In this document: positions 7,474 through 16,751 of the stretch, in pieces | Numbering within the stretch: the stretch's first letter is position 1 | How the letters are laid out: each line of letters begins with the position of its first letter | The notes under the pieces: generated by a model | The model's input: only the letters and a program-made list of their open reading frames with translations | What the model was told of the DNA's origin: nothing | The model's database searches: none | Origin: Clostridia bacterium | GTDB lineage: Bacteria; Bacillota; Clostridia; Oscillospirales; CAG-272 | Direction: 5' to 3' | Length of the DNA stretch: 54,195 nucleotides | Assembly (NCBI GenBank): GCA_017502975.1 | Contig: JAFVTV010000002.1 | Coordinates: 1 to 54,195, forward strand | Made by a program: the position numbers and the translations under genes

Positions 7474-7959
7474 ATGAAAAGATTTTTGTTGGTATTTTCT
7501 TTGCTTGTCGCGCTTGCTTTTTCGGGGTGCGCTGCACCAAGCACCGATTTCTTTGCAGCCTTTCGCGGTGGCTATGTGGCAGAGGTGGAGGGAACGCTTT
7601 ACGGCATGCCTTTTTCGGCAAGGATCGAAATGGGCAAGACCGAGGAGGTGCCTTGCGTGCCCGCTACCATCACATTTTATGCACCCGAGGAGATTTCGGG
7701 CACTGTGATCGCGCGTGCGGCAGACGGTGCGATTACGCTGACAAGCGGCGGTGTTTCCACGGGGGATATGGGCGGTGTTGGGGCGGCGCTCTTTTCACTT
7801 TTCCCCACAAGCGGCAGTGTGCGCAAGACAGAAACGACAGACGAGGGGCGCACACGCCTCACTTTAGAGGGCGTTGAGTTGGAATTTTTGTCTGACGGCA
7901 CGCCATACGCGGTAAAAACCGAGGATGTTACGGCGACAGTGGTGCGCTGGAGCACGTGA
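7474..7959 (+). CDS. Small lipoprotein of unknown function
   Basis: About 161 residues. The N-terminus MKRFLLVFSLLVALAFSGCA is a lipoprotein signal with lipobox FSGC. The rest is beta-rich (VAEVEGTLYGMPFSARIEM, alternating polar/hydrophobic strands), resembling small YceI/LolA-like barrels only in style; no family recognised. ATG 7474 is chosen for its GAGG 9 bp upstream, rather than GTG 7465. It is divergent from alr and should sit on the outer face of the cell membrane. Confidence 0.7.
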   Translation: MKRFLLVFSLLVALAFSGCAAPSTDFFAAFRGGYVAEVEGTLYGMPFSARIEMGKTEEVPCVPATITFYAPEEISGTVIARAADGAITLTSGGVSTGDMGGVGAALFSLFPTSGSVRKTETTDEGRTRLTLEGVELEFLSDGTPYAVKTEDVTATVVRWST

Positions 7960-8081
7960 GGCCCGGGTCATGGGTTTGCAGAAAAAGGGAAAATACCCAT
8001 AATCTCTTTACAAACTTGTAAAACCGTGATAGAATTTTGGTAAGGGGAGCTCTACCCCTAAATTGTAAGGAGGAACAGAAT

Positions 8082-10757
8082 ATGAGAAAAATTGCAACAA
8101 CCTTGCTTGCTTTGGTTCTTTGCCTTATCACAGTGCTCATGCTGGCATCCTGCGAGGGTGGCAAGAGTGCCTATGACATTGCCGTTGAAAACGGCTTTGA
8201 GGGCGATGAGAAAGCATGGCTGGAATCCTTAAAGGGCGCAACCGGTGCCAAGGGTGAAGCAGGTGCCGCGGGTGCTGCCGGCGAGGCGGGTGCCGCAGGT
8301 GCCCCCGGTGTTACCCCGCAGCTTCGTGTAAACCAAACCACCAATATGTGGGAGGTATCCTATGACAGCGGTACGACGTGGACGTCGCTGAACGTAGCGG
8401 CAACAGGTTTGGCAGGCACTCCCGGTGCGGCAGGCACTCCCGGTGCGGCAGGTGCCCCCGGCGTTACTCCGCAGCTTCGTATAAACCAAACCACCAATAT
8501 GTGGGAGGTATCCTATGATAGCGGTACCACATGGACGTCGCTGAACGTAGCGGCAACAGGCGCTCCTGGCGCAGCAGGCGCTCCTGGCGCTCCCGGTGCT
8601 CCCGGTGCTACAGGCGCAACGGGTACGGGTATTAAGGATATTGCCATTACTTACGGCTGGACTGCAGACGGTGCTGTCATGGTGTTCACCATTACCATGG
8701 ACGATGCCGCCGGCACCGTGATCGTCAAAGAAGTTCCCGTTCCCGAAAAGACATTCCGCATCAGCCTTGAGGAGAATGAGCTTTACCAGTGTATGGTAAC
8801 GGCAGGCAATGAGCCGCAGATCTATTTGACGGTTTACACCACCGAGGAAGACTACCATATGGATCGGTACATAAAGGTGCTGCTCAGTGAGGATATGATC
8901 ATTGACGGCGAGATCGACTTTACCGAGGCAGGGGAGTATCCCATTACCGTATTCTATAACGGTGCAACGGTTGAGGAAACTGTTACCGTTTACGATCCTG
9001 CCAACCCTGTGATTACGTACGTTGGCTTCAATAACAACTATATTGCGCTTCTTGTTAAGGAGGGCGAGGTGGTTTATGATCTTGAAGGCTACTACCTGAC
9101 GGTCCAATATGACAACGGCAACTACGAGGAGGTGCCCCTGACTGAGGATATGCTGCGCAAGAGCGACATTGCTTTGGAAGCCGGCCTTGAGGAGTGGCAG
9201 CTTGTTTGTGTCAGCTACCGTGACGTGCCGGTAGACCAAGACTTTTACGTAGCCCTTATCGACACTTCCGCACAGGCAACCGATGTGAATGTGCGCACGA
9301 ACGACTTCGTCGTTATTCCCGTGGGTGGGACGCTAAGCATTGGCTATATTGAATACTTTGTTGAAGTCAACCAAGGCGGCGGCAGCTTTTATTTACCGAT
9401 CACGGCGGATATGCTGATCGATACAGAAACCGAAGCCGCGCCCACGCTTGATGTTGTGGGTGAATATCGTTGCCGCATTGAGCACGCCTTTGGCGGGCAG
9501 GAGGCAACGGGTGAGGTCACGATTTCTGTGGTTGATCTCCAGGCGGACGGTGTAGAAGCATACGCACAGGTGTCGGGACCTTATCCCATTACCGATACGG
9601 CAACTGAGCTTCCCGAAATAATTGTGGACATTATGTACAGCAACGGCTATGCCGAGCGTATCACGCTTGTTCCTGCGATGTTTGCAGAGCTGCCTGATTG
9701 CACGGTGCCCGGCGAGCTTCGCTTGCAATTTACCTATAACAACCGTTCGTTTGACGTGAGCACCTCGCTATACGATCCCGATGCGATCGAGGTCGAAGAT
9801 GTAGAGGCTGAAAATGACGAGCTCCTGCGCGTGGAGGAGGGCATTCCGTTTATAAGGCTTGAGGTTCGCTATAACGACGGCAGCTATACATACGTACGCC
9901 TGACACGCGAAATGATCGTTGGCACGGTGGATTTCACCACCATTGGCGAGAAGGAGTTTGAGATCACGTATGCCGGTGGAACGTGGGAGGTCTGGCTGGA
10001 GATCTATGACCCCGAGATCTGCAACGTATCAAGTGCTGATCTGGATGGATCAACGTGGATAACCGTATCGCAGGGCGCCGATAAGGCGGCGCTTGTGGAG
10101 AGCCTTATCGGTATGACGGGCTGGGTATACTATTATGAGCCTGTAAACGGAGATTATTCTGATTACTTTACGGTGACCGAGGAGATGATCGATGCCACCG
10201 CCCTTGATACCGCAACGGTTGGCGAGTACAGGATCTTGATCACCTACATGGGCTACGAGCTTGAAATCGTGGTGAACGTTCAGCCTGATTTCAGCACAGC
10301 AACACTGCTTTACACCCTGCAAGGCAATCTCGTGGGTGAGTCTGCTACCGTAGAGCTTTACGATAACGGCTATGCAAGGGTATACGGCGACCCTGCGCCA
10401 TACACCTTTGATGCGACCACGGGCAAGCTTGTGCTTGATATGGGCGACTACAACGGCAAGTATTTCTATAAGGTAACGCTGGATACACAGGATAACACGA
10501 TCGGCACCTTTGCGCTCGATCCTGCAACACTTGCACTGACACAAAATGCGGGTGTTGAGGCATACACCTTTGAGCTGTACGGTATGCCCGGAGCTGTATA
10601 TCTGGTAGATGAAAGCACTGCTGTCGTTTACTTCGGCGGCAATCCGTTTGCGGTATGTGGTTACACGCGTGAGGGCAACATGGCCAATGCGATGGGCATG
10701 GATTGGGAGCTTGATCCTGAAAACAACACCGCGACCATGGTTGGCGGTAACGGCTAA
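8082..10757 (+). CDS. Collagen-like, Ig-like repeat surface lipoprotein
   Basis: About 891 residues. The signal peptide ends in LMLASC (lipobox). Residues about 30-55 (SAYDIAVENGFEGDEKAWLESLKG) are the short module that often precedes collagen-like stretches in Clostridia. Gly-X-Y triplets follow, interrupted twice by a near-identical 33-residue block (VTPQLR[VI]NQTTNMWEVSYD...), so the gene has an internal DNA repeat (about 8309-8406 and 8462-8559). After that come about six bacterial Ig-like domains of 75-85 residues, each with a D/N-G-x-Y-xx-V-x-L-T-xx-M strand pattern, and a C-terminal beta domain. No sortase motif or transmembrane tail. Likely surface adhesin or matrix protein. ATG 8082 follows TAAGGAGG by 8 bp. 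Confidence 0.85.
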   Translation: MRKIATTLLALVLCLITVLMLASCEGGKSAYDIAVENGFEGDEKAWLESLKGATGAKGEAGAAGAAGEAGAAGAPGVTPQLRVNQTTNMWEVSYDSGTTWTSLNVAATGLAGTPGAAGTPGAAGAPGVTPQLRINQTTNMWEVSYDSGTTWTSLNVAATGAPGAAGAPGAPGAPGATGATGTGIKDIAITYGWTADGAVMVFTITMDDAAGTVIVKEVPVPEKTFRISLEENELYQCMVTAGNEPQIYLTVYTTEEDYHMDRYIKVLLSEDMIIDGEIDFTEAGEYPITVFYNGATVEETVTVYDPANPVITYVGFNNNYIALLVKEGEVVYDLEGYYLTVQYDNGNYEEVPLTEDMLRKSDIALEAGLEEWQLVCVSYRDVPVDQDFYVALIDTSAQATDVNVRTNDFVVIPVGGTLSIGYIEYFVEVNQGGGSFYLPITADMLIDTETEAAPTLDVVGEYRCRIEHAFGGQEATGEVTISVVDLQADGVEAYAQVSGPYPITDTATELPEIIVDIMYSNGYAERITLVPAMFAELPDCTVPGELRLQFTYNNRSFDVSTSLYDPDAIEVEDVEAENDELLRVEEGIPFIRLEVRYNDGSYTYVRLTREMIVGTVDFTTIGEKEFEITYAGGTWEVWLEIYDPEICNVSSADLDGSTWITVSQGADKAALVESLIGMTGWVYYYEPVNGDYSDYFTVTEEMIDATALDTATVGEYRILITYMGYELEIVVNVQPDFSTATLLYTLQGNLVGESATVELYDNGYARVYGDPAPYTFDATTGKLVLDMGDYNGKYFYKVTLDTQDNTIGTFALDPATLALTQNAGVEAYTFELYGMPGAVYLVDESTAVVYFGGNPFAVCGYTREGNMANAMGMDWELDPENNTATMVGGNG
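8309..8560 (+). repeat. Direct repeat inside the collagen-like gene
   Basis: Two copies of a roughly 98-bp block coding the VTPQLR..NVAATG unit, about 153 bp apart, separated by Gly-X-Y codons. Copies differ at a few synonymous sites. Such repeats recombine easily, so copy number may vary between strains. Confidence 0.8.
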
Positions 10758-10793
10758 GAGGCTTTCATTAAAAGTGTAAAATCATAAAAATAA

Positions 10794-10830
10794 AAATAAC
10801 ACACGGAGTGATCCGTGTGTTATTTTTATA
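10794..10830. terminator. Terminator between the collagen-like gene and mutY
   Basis: AATAACACACGGA / TCCGTGTGTTATT stem with T run on the + side and A run on the other, so it can serve both convergent genes. Confidence 0.85.
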
Positions 10831-10864
10831 GCCGAAGAGAGGCTTATAGGTTCGGCTATCGCAT

Positions 10865-11911
10865 TTACATATAGGGGCGGTAGGCGCGGTAGGCAGAGGG
10901 GAGGGCATACACCGTGTCGATCTCCTCGCGCGGGGCAAGGAAGAGCTCCTGCGGCAGTCTTGAGGCGTTCTCCTCATCAAGCAGGATCTCAAACCCCGTC
11001 ATGTGCCATTCAAGGTGAGTGAAGATGTGCTTGGATGCCTCTAAGGGGGTGATGCGAAGCGGTGAAATGCCAAGGTCGGCAAGCGCGCTTATAACCTCCT
11101 CGGGGGAGCGATGCCCCGAAAGACAATAGGGCTCGTATAGCCCCGACAGTAGCCCCTCGTTTGGGCGGCGGCACAGCGCCACACGGTCGCCAACGCGTAA
11201 AATCAGTACCGTTCGTGCCTCTGTTTTGCGTGCGGCGGGCTTTTTGCGAATGGGCAGTGCAGTTTCTTTTCCGTTTTTGCGTGCCGCACAAGCATCAAAT
11301 AAGGGGCATTTCTCACACCGTGGTGCGCCGTTTGGCAGGCACACGGTAGCACCCAGCTCCATGAGGGCTTGGTTGAGCGTGGCGGGTGGATGCTTTTTTG
11401 CCTCTTTTGCGACCGCGGCGGTCAGTTCCTTTTTGGCGGCGGGGGAGAGCACGTCGTTTTCATAGCAAAGCAGGCGCGCTGTCACGCGCAACACGTTGCC
11501 GTCAACGGCGGGGTAGGGGAGATCAAAGGCAAAGGAGGCGATCGCCCCTGCGGTGTAGTCGCCAATGCCGCAAAGGGCACGAATATCCCCAAACGTGGTG
11601 GGAAATTCGCCACCGTATTGCTCCATTACGGTGCGCGCCGCCTTTTGCATGTTGCGCACACGGCTGTAGTAGCCAAGCCCCTCCCAAAGCTTTAGCAGCT
11701 GTGGCTCGGGGGCGGCAGCAAGTGCCGAAATGCTCGGTAACGTATCGAGAAAACGCGCATAATAGGGCAAAACTGCCTCAACGCGTGTTTGTTGCAGCAT
11801 GATTTCCGATACCCAGATGCGGTACGGGTCACGCGTGTGTCGCCACGGGAGATCCCGTGCGTTTTTCTCATACCACGAAATGAGTGGCGTAAGATCGGGT
11901 AATTTTAACAC
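10865..11911 (-). CDS. mutY: A/G-specific adenine glycosylase
   Basis: Removes adenine mispaired with 8-oxoguanine. 348 residues. The catalytic Glu is in VSEIMLQQTRV (residue about 36), the helix-hairpin-helix is LCGIGDYTAGAI, the catalytic Asp lies in PAVDGNVLRV, and the 4Fe-4S ligands are Cys in VCLPNGAPRCEKCPLFDAC. The C-terminal third is the NUDIX-like 8-oxoG reader, ending with the FTHLEWHMTGF strand. Complete and ordinary; ends 35 bp from the shared terminator. Confidence 0.95.
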   Translation of the reverse strand: MLKLPDLTPLISWYEKNARDLPWRHTRDPYRIWVSEIMLQQTRVEAVLPYYARFLDTLPSISALAAAPEPQLLKLWEGLGYYSRVRNMQKAARTVMEQYGGEFPTTFGDIRALCGIGDYTAGAIASFAFDLPYPAVDGNVLRVTARLLCYENDVLSPAAKKELTAAVAKEAKKHPPATLNQALMELGATVCLPNGAPRCEKCPLFDACAARKNGKETALPIRKKPAARKTEARTVLILRVGDRVALCRRPNEGLLSGLYEPYCLSGHRSPEEVISALADLGISPLRITPLEASKHIFTHLEWHMTGFEILLDEENASRLPQELFLAPREEIDTVYALPSAYRAYRPYM

Positions 11912-12166
11912 CGTTTTGCTCCTTTCTCAAAGTTTATGTTTTGGGGGCAATCATGTAGGAGATGGGTTCCCCCTCCCGCAACCCGCGATACACGAAGACG
12001 GGAGGAGCAAGCCCCTCCCCTACGATAAAGGGTGCACGTTGTTTTTTGTGCATCGGGGATCACGGGAGGAGCAAGCCCCTCCCCTACTTTGTTCGCATAT
12101 ACCGTTCTTGTTTTTAAGAGTTTTCGGGATAAGGGGGTGAAGCTTTTTTCACGAATGTGAAAAAAG
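11912..12166. other. Gene-free spacer with a duplicated 25-bp palindrome
   Basis: CGGGAGGAGCAAGCCCCTCC followed by CCTAC occurs at 11999-12023 and again, identical, at 12063-12087. Each copy is an imperfect palindrome (GGGAGG...CCTCCC), a REP-type intergenic repeat. A third hairpin (CTTTTTTCAC / GTGAAAAAAG) is at 12144-12166. No open frame is convincing. Confidence 0.6.
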
Positions 12167-12210
12167 AGAGGGGGAGAAGCCTGTTTTTCAAAAGGGGCTT
12201 CTCCCCCTCT
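12167..12210 (-). terminator. Terminator of smsCB
   Basis: AGAGGGGGAGAAGCC pairs with GGCTTCTCCCCCTCT, 10 bp after the stop codon of the SufB-like gene. Confidence 0.8.
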
Positions 12211-12220
12211 TACAAATAAA

Positions 12221-13147
12221 TCACTTCAAAAATCCGCCGATGATCTGTTCCTCTGCTTCCTTTTCGGTAAGACCGAGGGTCATGAGCTTGATGAGCTGCT
12301 CGCCCGCGATCTTGCCGATCGCCGCCTCGTGAACAAGGGAGGCATCGGGGTGGTTTGCCATGATCTCGGGCACAGCCGAAACGCTTGCTCCATCCATGAT
12401 GATGGCATCGCACTCGGTGCGCCCTGTGCAAGCGTTGTTGCCGTTTACATGCGATACAAACAACTGTGTGGAGCTATCGCGCGCAACGGAGCGCGAAACC
12501 ACGTGCGTGTTGCAGCCCTCGCCGTTGAGATCGACCTCGAAGCGCGTTTCGGCGCGTTGCGTACCGTGCGTCATCACCTTTTCGCGCACGATGAGGGTCG
12601 CCTTGTCGGCAAGTGTTGCTTTTGTCAGGCGGTTGGTGCTGTCAATGCCCTTAATCTGTGCCGTTTCCATTTCCATGTAAGCGCCCTCGGCAAGCTCCGC
12701 GACGGTTGTGGGGTTCATGGTGTTTTTGCCGTTGCCGTCACCCTCGCCGTAGTGCTTTTCGATATATTTTACGCGCGCATTTTTGCCAAGGTAAAAGGCA
12801 TGGATACCGCTGTGCTCGCTCTCGCCCTTGCCGCCGTTGTGAATGCCGCAGCCGGCAACAATGGTGATGTCGCAGTCCTGTCCGATATGGAAATCATTAT
12901 ACACAAGTTCTTTTAAGCCGGACTGTGCAAGCAGCACGGGAATGTGCAGGCTCTCCTTTTTCGTACCGGGCTTTACGTAAATATCAATGCCTTGCTTATC
13001 GGTTTTTGCCACGATCTCAATATTTTCGGAATTGCTTTTTCCAAACAGCTTTCCGTCAACGCGCAGGGAATACGCGCCTGCAGGGATCTCGTGGATATCC
13101 GCGACCTGCTCAAGCAGGTTCTTTTTGATGTTATCAAGCTCTCTCAT
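12221..13147 (-). CDS. SufB/SufD-family scaffold subunit (SmsB-like)
   Basis: 308 residues, shorter than SufB (about 470) or SufD (about 420). The beta-helix core is present (DITIVAGCGIHNGG, the ARVKYIEKHYG strand, TEAR-like ETRFEVDLNGEGC, CTGRTECDAIIMDGASVSAVPEI), and the C-terminal helices (SLVHEAAIGKIAGEQLIKLMTLGLTEKEAEEQII) are the SufC docking part. With the ATPase one base upstream it makes a two-gene set, as in the minimal SMS type of Fe-S assembly seen in archaea and anaerobes. The product would act as scaffold for Fe-S clusters, which the many Fe-S proteins of the next operon need. No SufS/SufU lies nearby. Confidence 0.85.
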   Translation of the reverse strand: MRELDNIKKNLLEQVADIHEIPAGAYSLRVDGKLFGKSNSENIEIVAKTDKQGIDIYVKPGTKKESLHIPVLLAQSGLKELVYNDFHIGQDCDITIVAGCGIHNGGKGESEHSGIHAFYLGKNARVKYIEKHYGEGDGNGKNTMNPTTVAELAEGAYMEMETAQIKGIDSTNRLTKATLADKATLIVREKVMTHGTQRAETRFEVDLNGEGCNTHVVSRSVARDSSTQLFVSHVNGNNACTGRTECDAIIMDGASVSAVPEIMANHPDASLVHEAAIGKIAGEQLIKLMTLGLTEKEAEEQIIGGFLK

Positions 13148-13148
13148 A

Positions 13149-13871
13149 TCAGTTTCCCTCCGTAAAGCGGCAGCCTGCGGTGGTGCCGAACAGCAAGGGG
13201 AAGACTTCCTCCTTCGTGCCCTCGGCGGCGACCTTGCCGTTTGCGATCATAATGAGCTTGTCCGCGATGTTAAGAATGCGCTCCTGGTGCGAGATGATGA
13301 GTATACTGCCGTTTATCTTCTCGTGCATCTTTTCAAAAACCTTAATGAGATTGTTAAAGCTCCAAAGGTCGATGCCTGCCTCGGGCTCGTCAAAAATAGA
13401 GAGCTTTGTGGCACGTGCCAGGATCTCTGCGATCTCAATGCGCTTGAGCTCGCCACCTGAGAGCGAGGCGTTGATCTCGCGGTTGATATACTCCTTTGCG
13501 CAAAGCCCGACCTCGGAAAGATAACTGCAGGCGGCAGAGATTGAAAGTTTTTCGCCTGCGGCAAGGGAAATGAGATCCTTGACCGTGAGGCCCTTAAAGC
13601 GCACGGGCTGCTGAAAGGCAAAGCTGATGCCGCGCTTTGCGCGCTCGGTGATCGAGAGATCGGTAATATCCTCGCCGTCAAGCAAAACGCGCCCCGAGGT
13701 GGGGGTGATAATGCCCGCAATGATCTTGGCAAGCGTGGATTTTCCGCTGCCGTTGGGGCCCGTGATCGCCATAAAGCGCTCGGAGATCTTTAAGTTTATG
13801 TCGTTTAATATTTCCGTTTTTCCACCGCTTTCAAGGGGTGCGGAAAAGCAGACGTGTTGTAATTCCAGCAT
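13149..13871 (-). CDS. SufC-like ABC ATPase (SmsC)
   Basis: 240-residue cytosolic ABC ATPase of the SufC type. Walker A GPNGSGKS near residue 40, Q-loop in FAFQQPVRFKG, signature LSGGELKR, Walker B LSIFDEPEAGID (the EPEAGID form typical of SufC), and H-loop IISHQERI. It partners the SufB-like protein that begins one base after its stop. ATG 13871 has AAAGGAG 8 bp upstream; the longer frame to 13943 lacks one. Separated divergently from fumC. Confidence 0.92.
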   Translation of the reverse strand: MLELQHVCFSAPLESGGKTEILNDINLKISERFMAITGPNGSGKSTLAKIIAGIITPTSGRVLLDGEDITDLSITERAKRGISFAFQQPVRFKGLTVKDLISLAAGEKLSISAACSYLSEVGLCAKEYINREINASLSGGELKRIEIAEILARATKLSIFDEPEAGIDLWSFNNLIKVFEKMHEKINGSILIISHQERILNIADKLIMIANGKVAAEGTKEEVFPLLFGTTAGCRFTEGN

Positions 13872-14045
13872 ATAAGCTCCTTTGGAAATTATAGTCCTAA
13901 TCATTATACCACAGGCAAGAAAAAAATTCAAGCAAAAACCCACATTTTCGCCTTCTTGTTACATTGCTGTAAAAAGCAACAGTTTTCTTGTTAAAAAATT
14001 GTCAAAAAAGGCAAGAACTTTGTCGCTTTATTTGGCGCGTACCTC

Positions 14046-14075
14046 TTGACGGTAAATGTTTAGCTGTGATATAAT
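14046..14075 (+). promoter_or_regulatory. Sigma-A promoter of the fumC-hdr-flx-frd operon
   Basis: TTGACG (14046-14051), 18 bp, TATAAT (14070-14075). A hairpin with stem CTCTCGCG/CGCGAGAG (14103-14120) lies in the leader just before the TAGGAGG ribosome site and could tune translation of fumC. Confidence 0.75.
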
Positions 14076-14138
14076 ATATAATGTTAAATTTATAACACAC
14101 GCTCTCGCGTGCGCGAGAGAGGTTTAGGAGGAAATAAG

Positions 14139-15515
14139 ATGGAATACCGTATTGAGCACGACTCCATGGGTGAGGTAAAGGTACCCGCTGACCGTTACTG
14201 GGCGGCACAGACCGAGCGCAGTCATCAGAACTTTCCGATCGGTGTTGGCATTGAGACCATGCCCCGTGAGATCACACGTGCGTTTGGTGTGCTGAAGAAG
14301 GCGGCGGCAATCGCCAACAATGCCCTCAAGCCCGAGAAGATGACCGATGAAAAGCTTGCCGCGATCAAGGTGGCGTGCGATGAGGTGATGTCGGGCGCGC
14401 TGAACGATCATTTTCCGCTTGTTGTATGGCAAACGGGGTCGGGCACGCAATCTAACATGAACGCAAACGAGGTGATTGCAAACCGCGCAAATGAGATCGC
14501 GGGCAGCAAGCTCTGCCACCCGAATGACGATATCAATATGAGCCAATCCTCAAACGACACCTTCCCCACTGCCATGCACATTGCGGCTGTTGAGGCGATC
14601 GAGGATAAGCTTTTCCCCGCGATTGATCTGCTGGTGGATACCTTCCGCCGCCTTGAAAAGGAAAACGAGGGGATCGTAAAAAGCGGCAGAACCCACCTGC
14701 AGGACGCAACGCCCATCACCTTCTCTCAGGAGATCTCGGGCTGGCGCTCGAGCTTGGAGCGCGACAGGGAGCTGCTTGAAAGATCGCTCCCGACCCTGAA
14801 GGAGCTGGCGCTTGGCGGCACCGCCGTTGGCACGGGCCTCAATACCCCTGCGGGCTTTGACGTAAAGGTTGCCGAGGCTGTTTCCGCTATCACGGGTAAG
14901 GACTTTAAGACCGCAGGGAACAAGTTTCACGCGCTCACCTCAAAGGACGAGCTGGTGTTTGCACACGGCGCCATTAAGGCGCTTGCCTGCGACATGATGA
15001 AGATCGCAAACGACGTGCGCTGGCTCGCTTCCGGCCCCCGTCTTGGTCTTGGCGAGATCCGCATTCCCGAAAACGAGCCCGGCTCCTCCATTATGCCCGG
15101 CAAGGTCAACCCCACCCAGTGTGAGGCAGTGACCATGGTTGCCGTTCAGGTCATGGGTAACGACGTGGCAGTCGGCATGGCGGCTTCGCAGGGCAACTTT
15201 GAGCTGAACGTCTTTATGCCTGTGTGCATTTACAACTTCCTGCAATCGGCAAGACTGCTTGCCGAGGCGATCGTTTCCTTTAACAACAACTGTGCCGTTG
15301 GCATTGTTGCCGATAAGGAGAAGATGCACGGAAATCTCCACAACTCCCTGATGCTGGTTACCGCACTCAACCCCTACATCGGTTACGAGAATGCGGCAAA
15401 GACTGCCAAGAAGGCTTACAAGGAGAACATTTCCCTGAAGGAAGCGTGCGTGGCGCTTGGCTTCCTCACGGCGGAAAAGTTTGATGAGGTATTTCATCCG
15501 GAACAAATGGTATAA
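14139..15515 (+). CDS. fumC: Class II fumarase
   Basis: Oxygen-stable fumarase interconverting malate and fumarate. About 458 residues. The superfamily signature [16 protein letters not shown] is at about residue 310 with the mobile catalytic Ser; [11 protein letters not shown] holds the catalytic His region; [14 protein letters not shown] binds substrate. ATG 14139 is chosen for TAGGAGG 7 bp before it. It is the first gene of the long operon, which implies that its job here is to feed fumarate to the FrdAB proteins encoded downstream. Confidence 0.96.
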   Translation: MEYRIEHDSMGEVKVPADRYWAAQTERSHQNFPIGVGIETMPREITRAFGVLKKAAAIANNALKPEKMTDEKLAAIKVACDEVMSGALNDHFPLVVWQTGSGTQSNMNANEVIANRANEIAGSKLCHPNDDINMSQSSNDTFPTAMHIAAVEAIEDKLFPAIDLLVDTFRRLEKENEGIVKSGRTHLQDATPITFSQEISGWRSSLERDRELLERSLPTLKELALGGTAVGTGLNTPAGFDVKVAEAVSAITGKDFKTAGNKFHALTSKDELVFAHGAIKALACDMMKIANDVRWLASGPRLGLGEIRIPENEPGSSIMPGKVNPTQCEAVTMVAVQVMGNDVAVGMAASQGNFELNVFMPVCIYNFLQSARLLAEAIVSFNNNCAVGIVADKEKMHGNLHNSLMLVTALNPYIGYENAAKTAKKAYKENISLKEACVALGFLTAEKFDEVFHPEQMV

Positions 15516-15545
15516 ACCACGAAAACAAGAGAAGGGAACATACAA

Positions 15546-16328
15546 ATGAAATTCAGTTATTATCCCGGCTGTACGCTGAAGACCAAGGCAAAGGACCTTG
15601 ACAGATACGCAAGAGCCGCCTGCGAGGCGCTGGGTGTTGATCTTGCCGAGCTGCCCGAGTGGCAGTGCTGCGGCGCGGTCTACACCATGGCAAAGGATGA
15701 GATCGCCTCAAAGCTCTCCTCGGTGCGCGCGCTGGCAAGCGCACGCGACCTTGGCACGGATCTCGTTACGCTTTGCTCTGCTTGCCATAACGTGATCAAG
15801 CAGGTCAACAACGATATGAGAACGAACGCTGACATCGCGCTTCGCGCCAATAATTACTTAAAGCTTGACACGCCCTACACGGGTGAAACGAACGTGCTGC
15901 ACTTCCTCGAGATGCTGCGCGACCGCGTTGGCTTTGACGCGCTGAAGGCAAAGGTCACAAATCCCTTAACGGGTCGCAAGATCGGCGCTTACTACGGGTG
16001 CCTTTTGCTGCGCCCCTCAAAGGTCATGGCAATGGACGATGCCGAAAACCCCACCATTATTGAGGATTTCATTCGCGCTATCGGCGCGACGCCTGTGGTG
16101 TATGGCATGCGCAACGAGTGCTGCGGCGGCTATGTGACGCTTGAAAACAAGGGAAGTGCGAAGAAGCGGAGCAGCGCTGTGCTGGAAAGCGCAAAGTCCA
16201 AGGGCGCTGATACCGTTGTCACGGCTTGCCCTCTTTGCCTTTACAATCTCAAAAAGAACGGCGGCACCGACGGTGTTGACGTTGTATACTTTACCGAGCT
16301 CTTGGCTGAAGCGCTCGGCGTGAAATAA
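15546..16328 (+). CDS. hdrB: HdrB-like heterodisulfide reductase subunit
   Basis: 260 residues. Two CCG domains are complete: YYPGCTL...WQCCGA...CSACHN and YYGCLLLR...NECCGG...CPLCLYNL. In HdrB these bind two non-cubane 4Fe-4S clusters that split disulfides. The family works with HdrC and HdrA, here the next genes, in that order. Methanogens use CoM-S-S-CoB, which this organism should not make, so the disulfide or other electron acceptor is unknown. A 30-bp gap after fumC holds a good ribosome site. Confidence 0.92.
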   Translation: MKFSYYPGCTLKTKAKDLDRYARAACEALGVDLAELPEWQCCGAVYTMAKDEIASKLSSVRALASARDLGTDLVTLCSACHNVIKQVNNDMRTNADIALRANNYLKLDTPYTGETNVLHFLEMLRDRVGFDALKAKVTNPLTGRKIGAYYGCLLLRPSKVMAMDDAENPTIIEDFIRAIGATPVVYGMRNECCGGYVTLENKGSAKKRSSAVLESAKSKGADTVVTACPLCLYNLKKNGGTDGVDVVYFTELLAEALGVK

Positions 16329-16340
16329 GGAGGACAGGCG

Positions 16341-16736
16341 ATGAGTCACGATAAGAAGCAAGCACAGCTTGACGAGATCCTCGCGGCATCGGGCGTTGAC
16401 GTGCGCAAGTGCATGCGCTGCGGCAAGTGCACCGCGACCTGCCCTGCGTTTGATGAAATGGAATACCACCCCCACCAATTTGTTTACATGGTGGAAAAGG
16501 GTCAAATTGATAAGCTCGCGGCATCGCCCTCGATTTGGCAGTGCCTATCCTGCTTTGCCTGCATGGAGCGCTGCCCCCGTCAGGTAGAGCCCGCCAAGCT
16601 CATTGAGGCGGTGCGCCTTTCGGTTATTCGAGCAAAGGGCGCAAATCACCTGAAGCCCGAAGAGATTCCGGCGCTTCTTGATGCGGATCTGCCGCAGCAG
16701 GCGATCACAAGTGCGTTCCGCAAATACAGCAAGTAA
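16341..16736 (+). CDS. hdrC: HdrC-like 4Fe-4S subunit
   Basis: 131 residues with two ferredoxin motifs, CMRCGKCTATCP (about residue 23) and CLSCFACMERCP (about residue 68). HdrC wires HdrA to HdrB. AGGAGG before the ATG; 12 bp after hdrB. Shorter than methanogen HdrC but of the normal size for bacterial Flx-Hdr sets. Confidence 0.92.
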   Translation: MSHDKKQAQLDEILAASGVDVRKCMRCGKCTATCPAFDEMEYHPHQFVYMVEKGQIDKLAASPSIWQCLSCFACMERCPRQVEPAKLIEAVRLSVIRAKGANHLKPEEIPALLDADLPQQAITSAFRKYSK

Positions 16737-16751
16737 GGAGGAGGAACGAAG

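Noticed and set aside
8309-8560. CRISPR-like repeat
   Set aside because: The repeats are about 98 bp, only two, in frame and code for a protein module. No CRISPR array was seen anywhere in the window.
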